Origin: JAFDZW01 sp035632315
GTDB lineage: Bacteria; Bacteroidota; Ignavibacteria; Palsa-1295
Assembly (NCBI GenBank): GCA_035632315.1
Contig: DASQGZ010000033.1
Location: 1 to 64,000, forward strand
Reading direction: 5' to 3'
Length of the DNA: 64,000 bases
The notes beneath the pieces were generated by a model. It searched no databases, was not told the DNA's origin, and saw nothing but the letters and a program-made list of their open reading frames with translations. A program made the position numbers and the translations under genes. This document shows positions 1 through 8,818 of the stretch, in pieces; the first letter of the stretch is position 1, and every line of letters starts with the position of its first letter.

Positions 1-236
1 TGTGGGGCGCACCGGTGCTTGTCGGTCCTCGAATAGATCGGTCGAACGAAATAGGTGAGTTGATTGCTGCTGGCGGCGGATTCAGAATCACAGACTTTGA
101 TCAGCTAAAGTCGATTGTAATGACACTGTTCGACGACACAAAACGAAAGGATGCTGCAGAGAAGGCAGAACAGTTCGTGAAGGCAGGCGCTGGTGCTACA
201 GAAAAAATAATTGGCGAAATACGAGCGTACTTATGA
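1..236 (+). CDS. waaA: 3-deoxy-D-manno-octulosonic acid transferase, C-terminal fragment
   Basis: The gene enters from the left edge; reading begins at base 3 and about 78 codons remain. The segment WGAPVLVGP, then a central AGGG and a closing FVKAGAGATEKI, matches the C-terminal GT-B domain of Kdo transferase, which adds Kdo to lipid A at the inner membrane. The catalytic N-terminal half lies outside the window. The stop (234-236) lies just beyond the stop of the convergent amidase gene, so the two 3' ends overlap by 6 bases. Family assignment is good, but the fragment alone cannot show whether the enzyme is mono- or bifunctional. Confidence 0.75.
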   Translation, partial: WGAPVLVGPRIDRSNEIGELIAAGGGFRITDFDQLKSIVMTLFDDTKRKDAAEKAEQFVKAGAGATEKIIGEIRAYL

Positions 237-1100
237 TGCTTCGTAGATCGTTTTATATTGTTTGATCGCTTCGAGGATCGCGCTTGCAAATTTCTCTTGT
301 CCGGCAGAACTTTTGAGCAGCGCTTCCTCTTTTTTATTTGAAATAAATGCGGTCTCGACAAGTACATTCGGCATTGACGCGCCGACTAACACAAAAAAAC
401 CTGCCTGCTCGACGCCATTGCTTTTGAGCCCGACTGTCTTCTTCAAATATTTTTGTACCTGTGAGGCAAATTTTTCCGAAAAGCGGACATCTTGTGCGCG
501 TGACATTGACGTGAGAATAAAATCGATGTCGGATAATGCGTCGTAGCGGGCTTTATCTTTTTCGTATGAGATAACGGCATTCTCTCTCGCGGCAACTTTT
601 ATTGCAGCATCGGTTTTACCAGGGCGAAGAATATAGGTCGCCATTCCGCCTGCTGATGTCGGTTTTTGCGGCGTCGAATTGCAATGAATGCTGATAAAGA
701 GTTTGCCTTTGTGTTCGTTCGCAATTTCACCGCGGCGATAAAGCTCTATAAATACATCGCTCTTGCGCGTATAAACGACTTTCGTATCGGGTAATTCGTC
801 CTCGATCAATTTGCCGAGTTTCAGAACGATCGCGAGTGTCGCCTGTTTTTCTTTGTAGCCCGCGGTTCCGATCGCGCCGGGGTCTTTCCCACCATGCCCT
901 GCATCGAGCACGATCACGTCGAGTTTCGGATGCTTTTTCTTCGGAGTTTTTTTTATATCAGCTGAGTCGTTATCGGAGCGCGAAGAAATACTGTGCGCGT
1001 TTGAATGAAAAGAGGTAGCAATAACCGCAGCAAGCAGTACAACTATGCAGGCACGAACGAGCGATGGAGTCTGAATGTCTGTTCGGTGCTTCAGAATGAT
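231..1100 (-). CDS. N-acetylmuramoyl-L-alanine amidase (Amidase_3), exported; non-canonical start
   Basis: This zinc amidase cleaves the MurNAc-L-Ala bond of peptidoglycan in the periplasm. The catalytic domain (from about base 917 down) shows DAGHGGKDPG, TRKSD, SIHCNS and the catalytic-Glu segment VETAFISN. Upstream, the same frame stays open through a clear signal peptide (hydrophobic IVVLLAAVIATSF) and a Lys-rich linker, yet has no ATG, GTG or TTG before the domain. The yajQ stop TAA at 1102-1100 is followed as TAATC; a TAATG stop/start overlap would be expected there, so I place the start at 1100 (ATC) provisionally. ATT at 1097 or CTG at 1094 are alternatives. The safely supported part is 231-917, which can begin with GTG but would then lack export. 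Confidence 0.75.
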   Translation of the reverse strand: MILKHRTDIQTPSLVRACIVVLLAAVIATSFHSNAHSISSRSDNDSADIKKTPKKKHPKLDVIVLDAGHGGKDPGAIGTAGYKEKQATLAIVLKLGKLIEDELPDTKVVYTRKSDVFIELYRRGEIANEHKGKLFISIHCNSTPQKPTSAGGMATYILRPGKTDAAIKVAARENAVISYEKDKARYDALSDIDFILTSMSRAQDVRFSEKFASQVQKYLKKTVGLKSNGVEQAGFFVLVGASMPNVLVETAFISNKKEEALLKSSAGQEKFASAILEAIKQYKTIYEAS

Positions 1101-1597
1101 TACCGATAGTTCGTGAACTGGATCGGAAAAGGAAATTCTTGCGCTTTGAGCAGCGCGATCGCCGTCTGCAGGTCATCTTTGCTCTTACCGGAGATACGAA
1201 CGGCTTCGCCTTGTATTTGCGCTTGCACTTTTGCTTTCGAATCTTTTATCAGCTTTGTCACCATTTTTGCCTGCTCGCCTTCGAGTCCGCTCTTGAGCTT
1301 CACGACCTGCCGCAACGTACCTCCGCTCGCGGTTTCTTTCGTGCCATAGTCAAGCGATTTGAGCGAGACATTGCGCTTGATCATTTTTTGATTCAGCGTT
1401 TCGGTCAGCGCACGGAGTTTCATTTCATCGCTGGTATGAAGCGTGATCGTTTTTTCTTTGAGGTTCAGGTCGATCGTCGTGTTCGAGCCCTTGAAATCGT
1501 AACGCTGTTCGATCTCTTTTTTTGCCTGGTTGACGGCATTATCGACTTCCTGCGCGTCGAACTCGGAAACAACATCAAATGAAAATTGTGAAGCCAT
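1100..1597 (-). CDS. yajQ: YajQ family cyclic-di-GMP-binding protein
   Basis: A 165-residue protein, the usual family length, with the canonical opening ASQFSFDVVSEFD, the central RYDFKGSN and LNQKMIKRNVSLKSLDYG, and the closing FPFPIQFTNYR. YajQ proteins are small cytosolic proteins with two ferredoxin-like folds; some bind cyclic di-GMP and act as transcription co-regulators, while in E. coli the role is unclear. The gene is read just ahead of the amidase, whose signal peptide begins at its stop codon, so the two are probably co-transcribed. No regulator gene adjoins it, so its local role cannot be inferred. Confidence 0.9.
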   Translation of the reverse strand: MASQFSFDVVSEFDAQEVDNAVNQAKKEIEQRYDFKGSNTTIDLNLKEKTITLHTSDEMKLRALTETLNQKMIKRNVSLKSLDYGTKETASGGTLRQVVKLKSGLEGEQAKMVTKLIKDSKAKVQAQIQGEAVRISGKSKDDLQTAIALLKAQEFPFPIQFTNYR

Positions 1598-1599
1598 AC

Positions 1600-1636
1600 G
1601 TAAGTGGTCAGTGGTTAGTAGCTAGTGGTCAGTGAT
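1600..1636. repeat. short degenerate direct repeat (agtggtcagtg units)
   Basis: The gap between yajQ and the next minus-strand gene is filled by degenerate copies of a unit like gtggtcagtg. It is low-complexity intergenic filler with no coding potential. Confidence 0.5.
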
Positions 1637-2294
1637 TGGAGATGTCTTGCTTCAATTGCAGCAACACATCCGAAGGGATGGTATGCCCGCCTTCAAAATA
1701 TGTTTCTGTTGTCGCGAGCCCGTTGTCTTTAATGAGTTTGACGCTCAGATCAAAAACGTCTTTGGTAATGACGTCGTCATTCTTCCCGATGACGAATCGT
1801 GTCGTCTTCTTTTTCATTCGTTCGGTATATGCGGCGAAATCAAGATCGGTCGGCGTATCGCCGCCCCAAAGCACGACATCGTCGGGTTGAACCGAACCCA
1901 TTGCCGCCCAGCGGGTGATAGTCGGGCAGCCCTGCGAAAACCCGAGAGCTGTAATTCGCGACGGCGGTGCATCGAGCCGTTCGATCATACACTCTGTCAC
2001 ATTATCAAGATATTCGACGTAATCGTAGATCTCATTGACTCTGTCTTCGCGGGTCATCCACGTCGCGCCGACAGGACCCGCAAAACCATTGAGATAAAAT
2101 CTCGATAGCCCCTCCGGTGCAACGACGATCGTCTTCTCGTCAGCGATCGGCTGAAAAAAATTGATGAAATCTTTCGCCAAATGCCGATAGCCGTGAGCGA
2201 CGATCCAAAGGTGCTTGCCCTTACCGTCGAATGTGCCGAGCGTGTACATTCGCGCAGTGCGAGGGGTTTTGATATGATGCTCATTCGGGGTCAT
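1629..2294 (-). CDS. alpha/beta hydrolase, carboxylesterase/phospholipase-like
   Basis: About 221 residues from an ATG at 2294. An upstream in-frame start at 2390 would run into the divergent mtaB gene and adds unconserved sequence. The nucleophile elbow GFSQG is followed by an acidic segment (IGKNDDVI) and a late His in EGGHTIPSD, giving the Ser-Asp-His triad order of the Abhydrolase_2 (carboxylesterase/lysophospholipase) group. There is no signal peptide, so it is likely cytosolic. Substrate is unknown. It is divergent from mtaB with a gap of about 58 bases that must hold both promoters. Confidence 0.75.
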   Translation of the reverse strand: MTPNEHHIKTPRTARMYTLGTFDGKGKHLWIVAHGYRHLAKDFINFFQPIADEKTIVVAPEGLSRFYLNGFAGPVGATWMTREDRVNEIYDYVEYLDNVTECMIERLDAPPSRITALGFSQGCPTITRWAAMGSVQPDDVVLWGGDTPTDLDFAAYTERMKKKTTRFVIGKNDDVITKDVFDLSVKLIKDNGLATTETYFEGGHTIPSDVLLQLKQDISNH

Positions 2295-2352
2295 AGTTAT
2301 AAAACAGCGGAAGTTCGGGACAAATCCCGTAAATCTCGCGTTAGCACAGCCG

Positions 2353-3711
2353 ATGGAAATTGCAGCGCATACGCTTGGTTGCAAACTCAACAGCGCCGAG
2401 ACATCAACGATCGTCGGGGAATTCCGCGCGCGCGGCTGGGATGTGACGAGGTCGGCTCGCGATGCAAACGTCTACCTGCTCAATACGTGCTCGGTGACGG
2501 CAAATGCTGAGCGTGAATGCCGACAGATCGTTCGGCGTGTGTTACGCGAAAATCCGAGTGCGTTCATCGCCGTCACCGGATGTTATGCGCAGCTTCGCCC
2601 TGAAGAGATCGCCAGTATCGAAGGCGTTGATGTCGTGCTTGGTGCAAAAGAAAAATTCGATCTTTTTTCTTACATTACGTCGTTCGAGAAATTAGACGCG
2701 CCGAAGATTTTTTCGAGTCCGATCGACGAAGTAACTGATTTTCATCTTGCGGCAACATCCGATACGTCAGAACGTACACGAGCATTCTTGAAAGTGCAGG
2801 ACGGGTGCGATTATACGTGTTCGTATTGCACGATCCCGATGGCACGCGGGACATCTCGTTCGACGAAGATCGAAGATATTTTGCATGAAGCCCGCCGCCT
2901 CTGCGCCGACGGTTTCCTCGAGATCGTTCTTTCAGGCGTCAATGTCGGTGACTACGGAGCTTCGCTCGGGCTGGAGTTCGTTGATCTCGTCAGAGCGATT
3001 GAGAACGATGATAAGATCACTGCCAGAATACGGATAAGCTCGATCGAGCCGAATCTCTTGACTGATGAGATCATTGATATTGTTGCACACAGTTCGAAGT
3101 TTTGCCCTCATTTTCACATTCCGATGCAATCGGGGTCAGATAAGATCTTACGTTTGATGCAGCGGCGATATACAGCGGCTACCTATCGCGAACGAATCGA
3201 GAAAGTCAAGCAAGCAATACCTGACTGTGGAATCGGTGTAGATGTTATTGTCGGTTTCCCCGGTGAGACTGAAGAAGATTTTGATGCTACATATCAGTTT
3301 CTTGCCGATCTCGAGATCAGTTACCTTCATGTATTTTCATATAGCGAGCGCCCGGATACGAAAGCGGCATCGATGAGCGAGCGGGTGTCGAAGGATGTTC
3401 GTAAATTGCGAAATGAACGGCTGCGAATGTTGTCGGAAAAAAAACGCCAATCATTTTACCGAACGCAGCTCGGTTCGACGCGGATAATGCTGATCGAAGA
3501 TGAAACCGAAGTTGACGAACATGGTGCAGTAATGACAGGCGGTTTTACAGAGAATTATGTTCGAGTTTCGATTTCACAGAACAAACTGCCTGCAAATGCG
3601 CTGGCACTCAGTGTCCGCTTAGACCGCATTGGGGGCGAGAGCGTTCTTGCGTTGCCTGTCGAGATACTTGAATATCGCTCAGAAGAAATTCTCTTACCAA
3701 TTTTGCAATAA
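2353..3711 (+). CDS. mtaB: tRNA (N6-threonylcarbamoyladenosine(37)-C2)-methylthiotransferase MtaB
   Basis: A radical-SAM methylthiotransferase that converts t6A37 to ms2t6A37 in tRNA. The N-terminal UPF0004 domain has the three cluster cysteines at about C10 (TLGCKLN), C46 (LLNTCSVT) and C77 (VTGCYAQ). The radical-SAM cluster motif is CDYTCSYC at about 152-159, and a TRAM-like domain closes the protein. The TLGCKLNS opening distinguishes MtaB from MiaB and RimO. Length (452 aa) is normal. The stop codon lies two bases before the start of the next membrane protein, suggesting co-transcription. Confidence 0.92.
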   Translation: MEIAAHTLGCKLNSAETSTIVGEFRARGWDVTRSARDANVYLLNTCSVTANAERECRQIVRRVLRENPSAFIAVTGCYAQLRPEEIASIEGVDVVLGAKEKFDLFSYITSFEKLDAPKIFSSPIDEVTDFHLAATSDTSERTRAFLKVQDGCDYTCSYCTIPMARGTSRSTKIEDILHEARRLCADGFLEIVLSGVNVGDYGASLGLEFVDLVRAIENDDKITARIRISSIEPNLLTDEIIDIVAHSSKFCPHFHIPMQSGSDKILRLMQRRYTAATYRERIEKVKQAIPDCGIGVDVIVGFPGETEEDFDATYQFLADLEISYLHVFSYSERPDTKAASMSERVSKDVRKLRNERLRMLSEKKRQSFYRTQLGSTRIMLIEDETEVDEHGAVMTGGFTENYVRVSISQNKLPANALALSVRLDRIGGESVLALPVEILEYRSEEILLPILQ

Positions 3712-3713
3712 CA

Positions 3714-4967
3714 TTGCCTTCTCAGTTTTTAACTCGCATTCTTAGCGGGCGAAACGAGCGCCGGACATTACTTATTATTTCGTTCGTCGTTTTTATCATT
3801 CAAGTTCTGACTCTCCGCAGCACTGTCATTATCGGCGAGCCGTATATTATTGCAACACACTTACGCGACGGCCTGGGTTTTGTGTTCGAATTTCCCTGGG
3901 ATACATATCCGACCCCGACGTGCTTTATTCCTCCGTTATATGCATATTATCTCTATGTTATTCTGCTCGTTGGTGGCGGATTCTTTATTATGCAATGTAT
4001 CAACTTGATCTTTTTTCACGTATCGAATTTCTTCCTCTATCATTTTTTCAAAAGGTATACTTCAAAACAAACCGCGTTTGCCGGCTTCGTGATATATGCA
4101 TTTTATGTACCGCTATGGCTTTTAGCGCAGAAGATCGATCCGGATGGGCTGAACATTCTTCTGGTCACAGCAACGATATATATTCTTGACGGTATCATGA
4201 AGGACCTGACGACTCGCCGATGGGTCATGCTTGGCGTCTTGTTCGGTGTACAAATTCTCGTTCGTCCGGATATATTGCTCGGCATATTATTCTTTGGGGC
4301 ATTTCTTTTCTTTGCTTCAAAACAAAAAACAGCGTTTATCAAAGGCTTTTCATTATCAATTGCGATCGCGTTGTTGATGGTCGTTCCCTGGACGATCAGA
4401 AATTACAACGTGTTTGGCAGATTCGTGCTCGTGAGCGCAAATTCCGGTTACAATTTGTTTCTCGGAAATAATCCTGCGGCAACAGGAGAGTTCGATCAGC
4501 AGCCGCCTTCGCCGCAAAGCATTTCAATGGATTCAGCCCGGATCGTCTATTTCAGCATGCATCAATCCGGTGTTGAGCGTGATTCGTATTTATATCATGT
4601 TGCTGTGGACTGGGCAACGGCGCACCCGTTCGAAGTGATGAAACTTGCCGCAAAGAAGTTCTATTATCATTGGTGGCTGCGCGAATCGTCGGGGCATTTT
4701 ATACAGACACCGCAATGGATGCTCGTGACATATAACATCGGAAGCTTGCTTCTGGTCGTGCTCGGTTTCATTGGTTTATTCTCGCTCGAAACCAAAGCGC
4801 GGTGGCTGCTTCTGACGCTCTTTGCGTATTCGACGGCGATCGCAATGATCTTTTTTGTACAATCACGCCACCGCGCGCTGAAAGTCGATCCATTCCTGAT
4901 CACGCTTTCTGTTGTTGCAGTGAGCCACATGTTTAAAAAGAAATCTGAACCATCACCCTCACGTTAG
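3714..4967 (+). CDS. GT-C type membrane glycosyltransferase-like protein
   Basis: About 417 residues beginning at TTG (3714), two bases after the mtaB stop; no better ATG lies nearby. It has roughly nine to ten membrane segments, an early periplasmic loop with acidic and aromatic residues (GEPYIIATHLRDGLGF), and a large loop near 245-330 with SGYNLFLGNNP, typical of the PMT/ArnT-like family 39 fold. Such enzymes transfer sugars from polyprenyl-phosphate carriers on the outer face of the inner membrane. Acceptor and sugar are unknown. There is no glycosylation cluster nearby. Confidence 0.65.
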   Translation: MPSQFLTRILSGRNERRTLLIISFVVFIIQVLTLRSTVIIGEPYIIATHLRDGLGFVFEFPWDTYPTPTCFIPPLYAYYLYVILLVGGGFFIMQCINLIFFHVSNFFLYHFFKRYTSKQTAFAGFVIYAFYVPLWLLAQKIDPDGLNILLVTATIYILDGIMKDLTTRRWVMLGVLFGVQILVRPDILLGILFFGAFLFFASKQKTAFIKGFSLSIAIALLMVVPWTIRNYNVFGRFVLVSANSGYNLFLGNNPAATGEFDQQPPSPQSISMDSARIVYFSMHQSGVERDSYLYHVAVDWATAHPFEVMKLAAKKFYYHWWLRESSGHFIQTPQWMLVTYNIGSLLLVVLGFIGLFSLETKARWLLLTLFAYSTAIAMIFFVQSRHRALKVDPFLITLSVVAVSHMFKKKSEPSPSR

Positions 4968-4979
4968 ACAGAGGTTATT

Positions 4980-5756
4980 ATGCTCAAGATCGCATCATGG
5001 AATATCAACGGCATCCGTGCTGCCGAAAAGAAGGGCTTGAAAGAATATATAGCCGATGCAAAACCGGATATTCTTTGCCTGCAAGAGACAAAAGCAAATA
5101 TCGATCAGCTTCCGGATTCGCTCGTGAACATTGACGGATATTCGTCTCATTTTGTCAGCGGCGAGAAAAAAGGTTATTCCGGCGTCGCGATATATTCCAA
5201 GAAAAAGCCAAATGACATTGTTGCCGGTTGCGGCAAACCGAAATTTGACGTTGAAGGCAGAGTGATCCGTGCCGATTTCGATGAGTTTATTCTATACAAC
5301 ATCTATTATCCGAACGGCGGGCGCGGCCCGGAGCGTGTACAATATAAACTCGAGTTTTATCATATGATCTTACAACAATGGCAGGACCTTCGCGACGAAG
5401 GAAAAAAATTGATCTTGACCGGAGATTTTAATACGGCGCATTCGGAGATCGACCTGGCCCGTCCCGATGAAAATAGAAAAACGACCGGATTCCTGCCCGA
5501 AGAACGCGCGTGGCTCGATAAGATCGAAGCGCTCGGTTATGTAGATACGTTTCGTGTCTTTAATGCCGACCCTGAGTGGTACACATATTGGGATCAGATT
5601 ACGCGGGCTCGCGAACGAAATGTCGGCTGGCGAATTGATTACTTTTGGGTAACGCCTGATGTAATGTCATTCGTCACTGACTCGCCGATCAAAATGGACG
5701 TGACGGGCAGCGACCATTGCCCGATAGAATTAATTCTCGATCTTCCGAAAAATTGA
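4980..5756 (+). CDS. xth: exodeoxyribonuclease III
   Basis: A 258-residue AP endonuclease/3'-5' exonuclease of base-excision repair. All diagnostic motifs are present in order: ASWNINGIRA at the start, CLQETKA with the metal-binding Glu, YYPNGGRG, GDFNTAHSEIDL, WRIDYFWV and the terminal GSDHCPI with the catalytic His. Length and order are typical of the XthA/ExoA family. It follows the GT-C gene after 12 bases with a GAGGTT ribosome-binding site. Confidence 0.95.
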   Translation: MLKIASWNINGIRAAEKKGLKEYIADAKPDILCLQETKANIDQLPDSLVNIDGYSSHFVSGEKKGYSGVAIYSKKKPNDIVAGCGKPKFDVEGRVIRADFDEFILYNIYYPNGGRGPERVQYKLEFYHMILQQWQDLRDEGKKLILTGDFNTAHSEIDLARPDENRKTTGFLPEERAWLDKIEALGYVDTFRVFNADPEWYTYWDQITRARERNVGWRIDYFWVTPDVMSFVTDSPIKMDVTGSDHCPIELILDLPKN

Positions 5757-5791
5757 TGTCGATCGTTTGACGCTAAGTGTAAGCTCTCTCG

Positions 5792-7054
5792 TTAGTGAGC
5801 CTCGCTTCTTCTGCCGAGTGTTACCGGGATCGTCAGAGTTTGGTTTCCGCGCTGTATTGTGAAATTAATTATTTCGTCGGGATGATGCTTCGAGAGTGCA
5901 TCGGTGTAGTCGTAAATATTTTTTATTATTTGATCGCCGAACTTGATCACGATATCCTCACCTTTTAAACCGGCCTTTGCGGCAGGAGAGCCCGGAGTCA
6001 CATCGGAAATTTTAAGCCCGTCGCCATCGTATCCGTAATCCGGCACTCCACCGACATACACATGAAAACTTGTTGATTTTTTCGTCGAATCACGCGGCAC
6101 AACGGAGAACGCAAGTTTTGCAGGAGCGTTTGCCGTGCGAACAATCACTCCTTTGACAATGTCGAGTACGTTCTTTTCACCGATGTAATTGATCTTATCT
6201 TTCGTATCGGATGCTTTGTGATAATCTTTATGCAGACCCGTAAAGAAAAAAAGCACCGGAAGGTTCTTTCGATAGAACGAAGCATGATCGCTCGGTCCTT
6301 CGCCGTCGGGTTTAAAGTGCAGCACGACAGGAAGATTTTTTGTAAGCGTCGAATCAACGATCGTTTTCCAGTTCGGCGATGTGCCCATTCCTTCGACGAT
6401 GAGGACACTGTCTTTCAATCTGCCGATCATATCCATATTGATCATTGCATTCGTCTCTTCGAGCGCGAAGGGCGGATGTTTGACATATTCCTGCGAGCCA
6501 AAGAGTCCTTCTTCTTCGCCGCTAAATGCGACAAAGATAAGGCTGCGCCGAACACTATTTCTGTGCTTTGCAAAATACTCGGCAAGCTCGAGAAGCCCGG
6601 CAGTACCGCTGGCATTATCATCTGCGCCATAATGAATGGATTTCGACGTGTCGAGCGCATTGCGCCCGCCATGCCCCAAATGATCGTAATGTGCGCCGAT
6701 CACGACAACTTCTTTTGAGAACTCGTTGTCGGAGCCTTTCAAAAATGCTATGACGTTCGCTGATTTGGTCGGGGTCGTGCGGGTGGAATCGAATTGATGT
6801 TCTGAAAATTGGTATGGCTCGAAATATGAATGTAGTGAATCGAGCACATGAAGATGCAGCCGTTTGAACTCTGAAGCAATATATTGCGCAGCCTTTTCGC
6901 AGCCGATCTCACCGGTACGGCGGCCGTCAAGCGAATCGCTGGCAAGAATATTCAGCCGTTCGCGAAGATCGTTCTCATTGATGGATGTCGTAGTCTTCTG
7001 CGCATATACATAAGGCGCCGACAGGAGGCAGATAAGAATAATAATTGCTTTCAT
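5792..7054 (-). CDS. M28 family zinc aminopeptidase with C-terminal PDZ domain, exported
   Basis: Start placed at the ATG at 7054, giving the signal peptide MKAIIILICLLSAPYVYAQ; the longer open frame to 7153 adds no recognisable sequence. The M28 core has GAHYDHLG, DDNASG, FSGEEEGLFGS, MINMDMIGR and a late zinc His in YHKASD. The last 90 or so residues form a PDZ domain (DVTPGSPAAKAGLKGEDIV). This layout is common in secreted or periplasmic aminopeptidases. The substrate is not predictable. It ends 35 bases from convergent xth. Confidence 0.88.
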   Translation of the reverse strand: MKAIIILICLLSAPYVYAQKTTTSINENDLRERLNILASDSLDGRRTGEIGCEKAAQYIASEFKRLHLHVLDSLHSYFEPYQFSEHQFDSTRTTPTKSANVIAFLKGSDNEFSKEVVVIGAHYDHLGHGGRNALDTSKSIHYGADDNASGTAGLLELAEYFAKHRNSVRRSLIFVAFSGEEEGLFGSQEYVKHPPFALEETNAMINMDMIGRLKDSVLIVEGMGTSPNWKTIVDSTLTKNLPVVLHFKPDGEGPSDHASFYRKNLPVLFFFTGLHKDYHKASDTKDKINYIGEKNVLDIVKGVIVRTANAPAKLAFSVVPRDSTKKSTSFHVYVGGVPDYGYDGDGLKISDVTPGSPAAKAGLKGEDIVIKFGDQIIKNIYDYTDALSKHHPDEIINFTIQRGNQTLTIPVTLGRRSEAH

Positions 7055-7178
7055 CTTGCGATTATGAGTAGTCAGGTGTAAAAACAAGAACCCTGATGTT
7101 TGTTCCACCGGTGTCGGGCGAAACCAAAGAATTCGGAATTTCGTACTAATCATCCGAAGATCAATTTCAACGAAACCA

Positions 7179-7889
7179 ATGGCACAATTCTTTCAAAGCA
7201 CGGTGGCATTCACTCCGGATGCACTGGCAGTTGCCGGGCAGGCGCGGCTGGCATATATTCGCAAAGTATATACGTATTTTGGCTTCGGACTCGTCGCCGC
7301 GATCGCCGGGTCGCTTGTTGCAATGAATTCGGGACTCGTGTTTTTCACAGCGCAGCATGGTATTATTACGTTTCTCGTCTATCTCGGTGCATTCTTCTGG
7401 GCACAGGCAAGCGCAAATAAGCCGGCGCGAGCTGTCCCGACGATGGTGTTATTCACATTTATCAGCGGGGTGATCCTTTCTCCGCTGCTCTATATGCTTG
7501 CTCATTCGGCGAACCCCAATACAGGCGTTCAGCTTATTTATAACTCTCTGTTCCTGACGGCGCTCGTCTTTGGCGGGTTGACCTCGTATGTGTTCATCAC
7601 AAAAAAAGACTTTAGTTTTCTTGCTGGGACGATCACGGTTGGGTTATTCGTGCTCATCGGTGCAATGCTAATCAACTCGTTCTTCGCGCATTCGTCGAGT
7701 TTTGAGCTCGGTATTTCGGTGATCGGGACGCTGTTAATGGCAGGATTTATTCTCGTCGATACGTCGCGTATCTTGAAATATGCGAATCAATTTCCACCGA
7801 CGAGCGCAGCGCTGAGCCTGTATCTCGACTTTCTGAATTTGTTCTTATTCATTCTCCAAATTTTAATGGGCTCACGCAGCCGCGACTAA
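7179..7889 (+). CDS. Bax inhibitor-1/YccA family membrane protein
   Basis: A 236-residue inner-membrane protein with seven hydrophobic segments and the family pattern: a short soluble N-terminus, YTYFGFGLVAAIAG as helix 1, and a last helix followed by LYLDFLNLFLFILQILMG, the UPF0005/BI-1 signature. Bacterial members can act as pH-sensitive calcium leak channels; YccA interacts with FtsH in E. coli. No partner gene is nearby. A hairpin terminator follows. Confidence 0.88.
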   Translation: MAQFFQSTVAFTPDALAVAGQARLAYIRKVYTYFGFGLVAAIAGSLVAMNSGLVFFTAQHGIITFLVYLGAFFWAQASANKPARAVPTMVLFTFISGVILSPLLYMLAHSANPNTGVQLIYNSLFLTALVFGGLTSYVFITKKDFSFLAGTITVGLFVLIGAMLINSFFAHSSSFELGISVIGTLLMAGFILVDTSRILKYANQFPPTSAALSLYLDFLNLFLFILQILMGSRSRD

Positions 7890-7911
7890 AAATGTCAGGG
7901 AGAATTTCGAC

Positions 7912-7945
7912 GCCTCTATTCCGCGTTCGGGGTAGAGGCTTTTTA
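7912..7945 (+). terminator. intrinsic terminator after the BI-1 gene
   Basis: Stem gcctcta (7912-7918) pairs with tagaggc (7933-7939), followed by ttttta. It closes the BI-1 transcription unit before the beta-oxidation genes. Confidence 0.7.
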
Positions 7946-7976
7946 TTTGGTATTTTTGTAGTTTATCTCACTCGAA

Positions 7977-8753
7977 ATGAATGAACTGAAACATCTGCTT
8001 CTCGTACGCGACGAACTCATTGCCATTGTAACGCTCAATCGTCCCGCAGTGCTCAATGCGCTGAATCTCGAGTTGATGGACGAACTTATTTCCACGCTCG
8101 ATATGCTCGATCATGACGACACCGTGCGTTGTATTGTTGTTGCCGGGAGTGAAAAAGCATTCGCCGCAGGAGCCGATATCAAAGAGATGGCCGGCGCTTC
8201 GGCAGTGGAGATGCTCTATCGCGATCAATTCGCAAAATGGGATCGGATCAGAAAAATAAAAACTCCTGTCATTGCTGCGGTCAGCGGCTTTGCGCTTGGC
8301 GGGGGCTGCGAACTTGTGATGCACTGTGATATGGTGATCGCGAGCGAAACGGCTCGCTTCGGTCAGCCGGAAATCAATATCGGCGTGATGCCCGGGGCCG
8401 GCGGGACGCAGCGCCTCACTCGTGCTGTCGGGAAAGTACGTGCGATGGAGATGGTCCTGACCGGGAAATTCATTACTGCCGAAGAGGCACTTGCATTTGG
8501 GCTTGTGAATAAAGTTGTGCCTGTAGAATTCTATCTCGAAGAAGCGATCAGGCTTGCGAAAGAAGTCGCATCGAAGCCACCGGTCGCTGTTCGCTTGGCA
8601 AAAGAAGCTGTGCTGAAATCATTCGACACGACGATCGAGATGGGACTCGAATTCGAGCGAAAAAATTTCTATTTGCTCTTTGCCAGCGATGATATGCGCG
8701 AAGGAATGACAGCATTCATCGAGAAACGAAAGCCGGAATGGAAAGGGAAATGA
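7977..8753 (+). CDS. enoyl-CoA hydratase (crotonase family, PaaF/Ech type)
   Basis: A 258-residue crotonase that hydrates trans-2-enoyl-CoA. The oxyanion-hole segment AAGADIKEM and both catalytic glutamates (GGGCELVMHCD and FGQPEINIGVMPGAGGT) are present, so ordinary hydratase activity is expected. It opens a cluster with a second crotonase and a 3-hydroxyacyl-CoA dehydrogenase, an order seen in fatty-acid or phenylacetate-type degradation. No thiolase or acyl-CoA ligase is present, so the pathway cannot be named. Confidence 0.9.
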   Translation: MNELKHLLLVRDELIAIVTLNRPAVLNALNLELMDELISTLDMLDHDDTVRCIVVAGSEKAFAAGADIKEMAGASAVEMLYRDQFAKWDRIRKIKTPVIAAVSGFALGGGCELVMHCDMVIASETARFGQPEINIGVMPGAGGTQRLTRAVGKVRAMEMVLTGKFITAEEALAFGLVNKVVPVEFYLEEAIRLAKEVASKPPVAVRLAKEAVLKSFDTTIEMGLEFERKNFYLLFASDDMREGMTAFIEKRKPEWKGK

Positions 8754-8760
8754 CTCGAAG

Positions 8761-8808
8761 AATGTTGAGTGTTGAATGATGAGTTTTGAATTGTGAGTAT
8801 TGAATAAG
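8761..8808. repeat. A/T-rich ttgaatttt-type intergenic repeat
   Basis: Degenerate units of the type gttgaatgatgagttttgaatt fill the gap between the two crotonase genes. The same unit family recurs near 10471, 12911, 30103 and, less clearly, 40051. Confidence 0.55.
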
Positions 8809-8818
8809 TAATTTATTT

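Noticed and set aside
970..1176. A 68-codon minus-strand frame overlapping the amidase N-terminus and yajQ end.
   Set aside because: It is basic, Arg/Ser/Cys-rich and lies in the wrong frame relative to the clear amidase signal peptide; no family resemblance.
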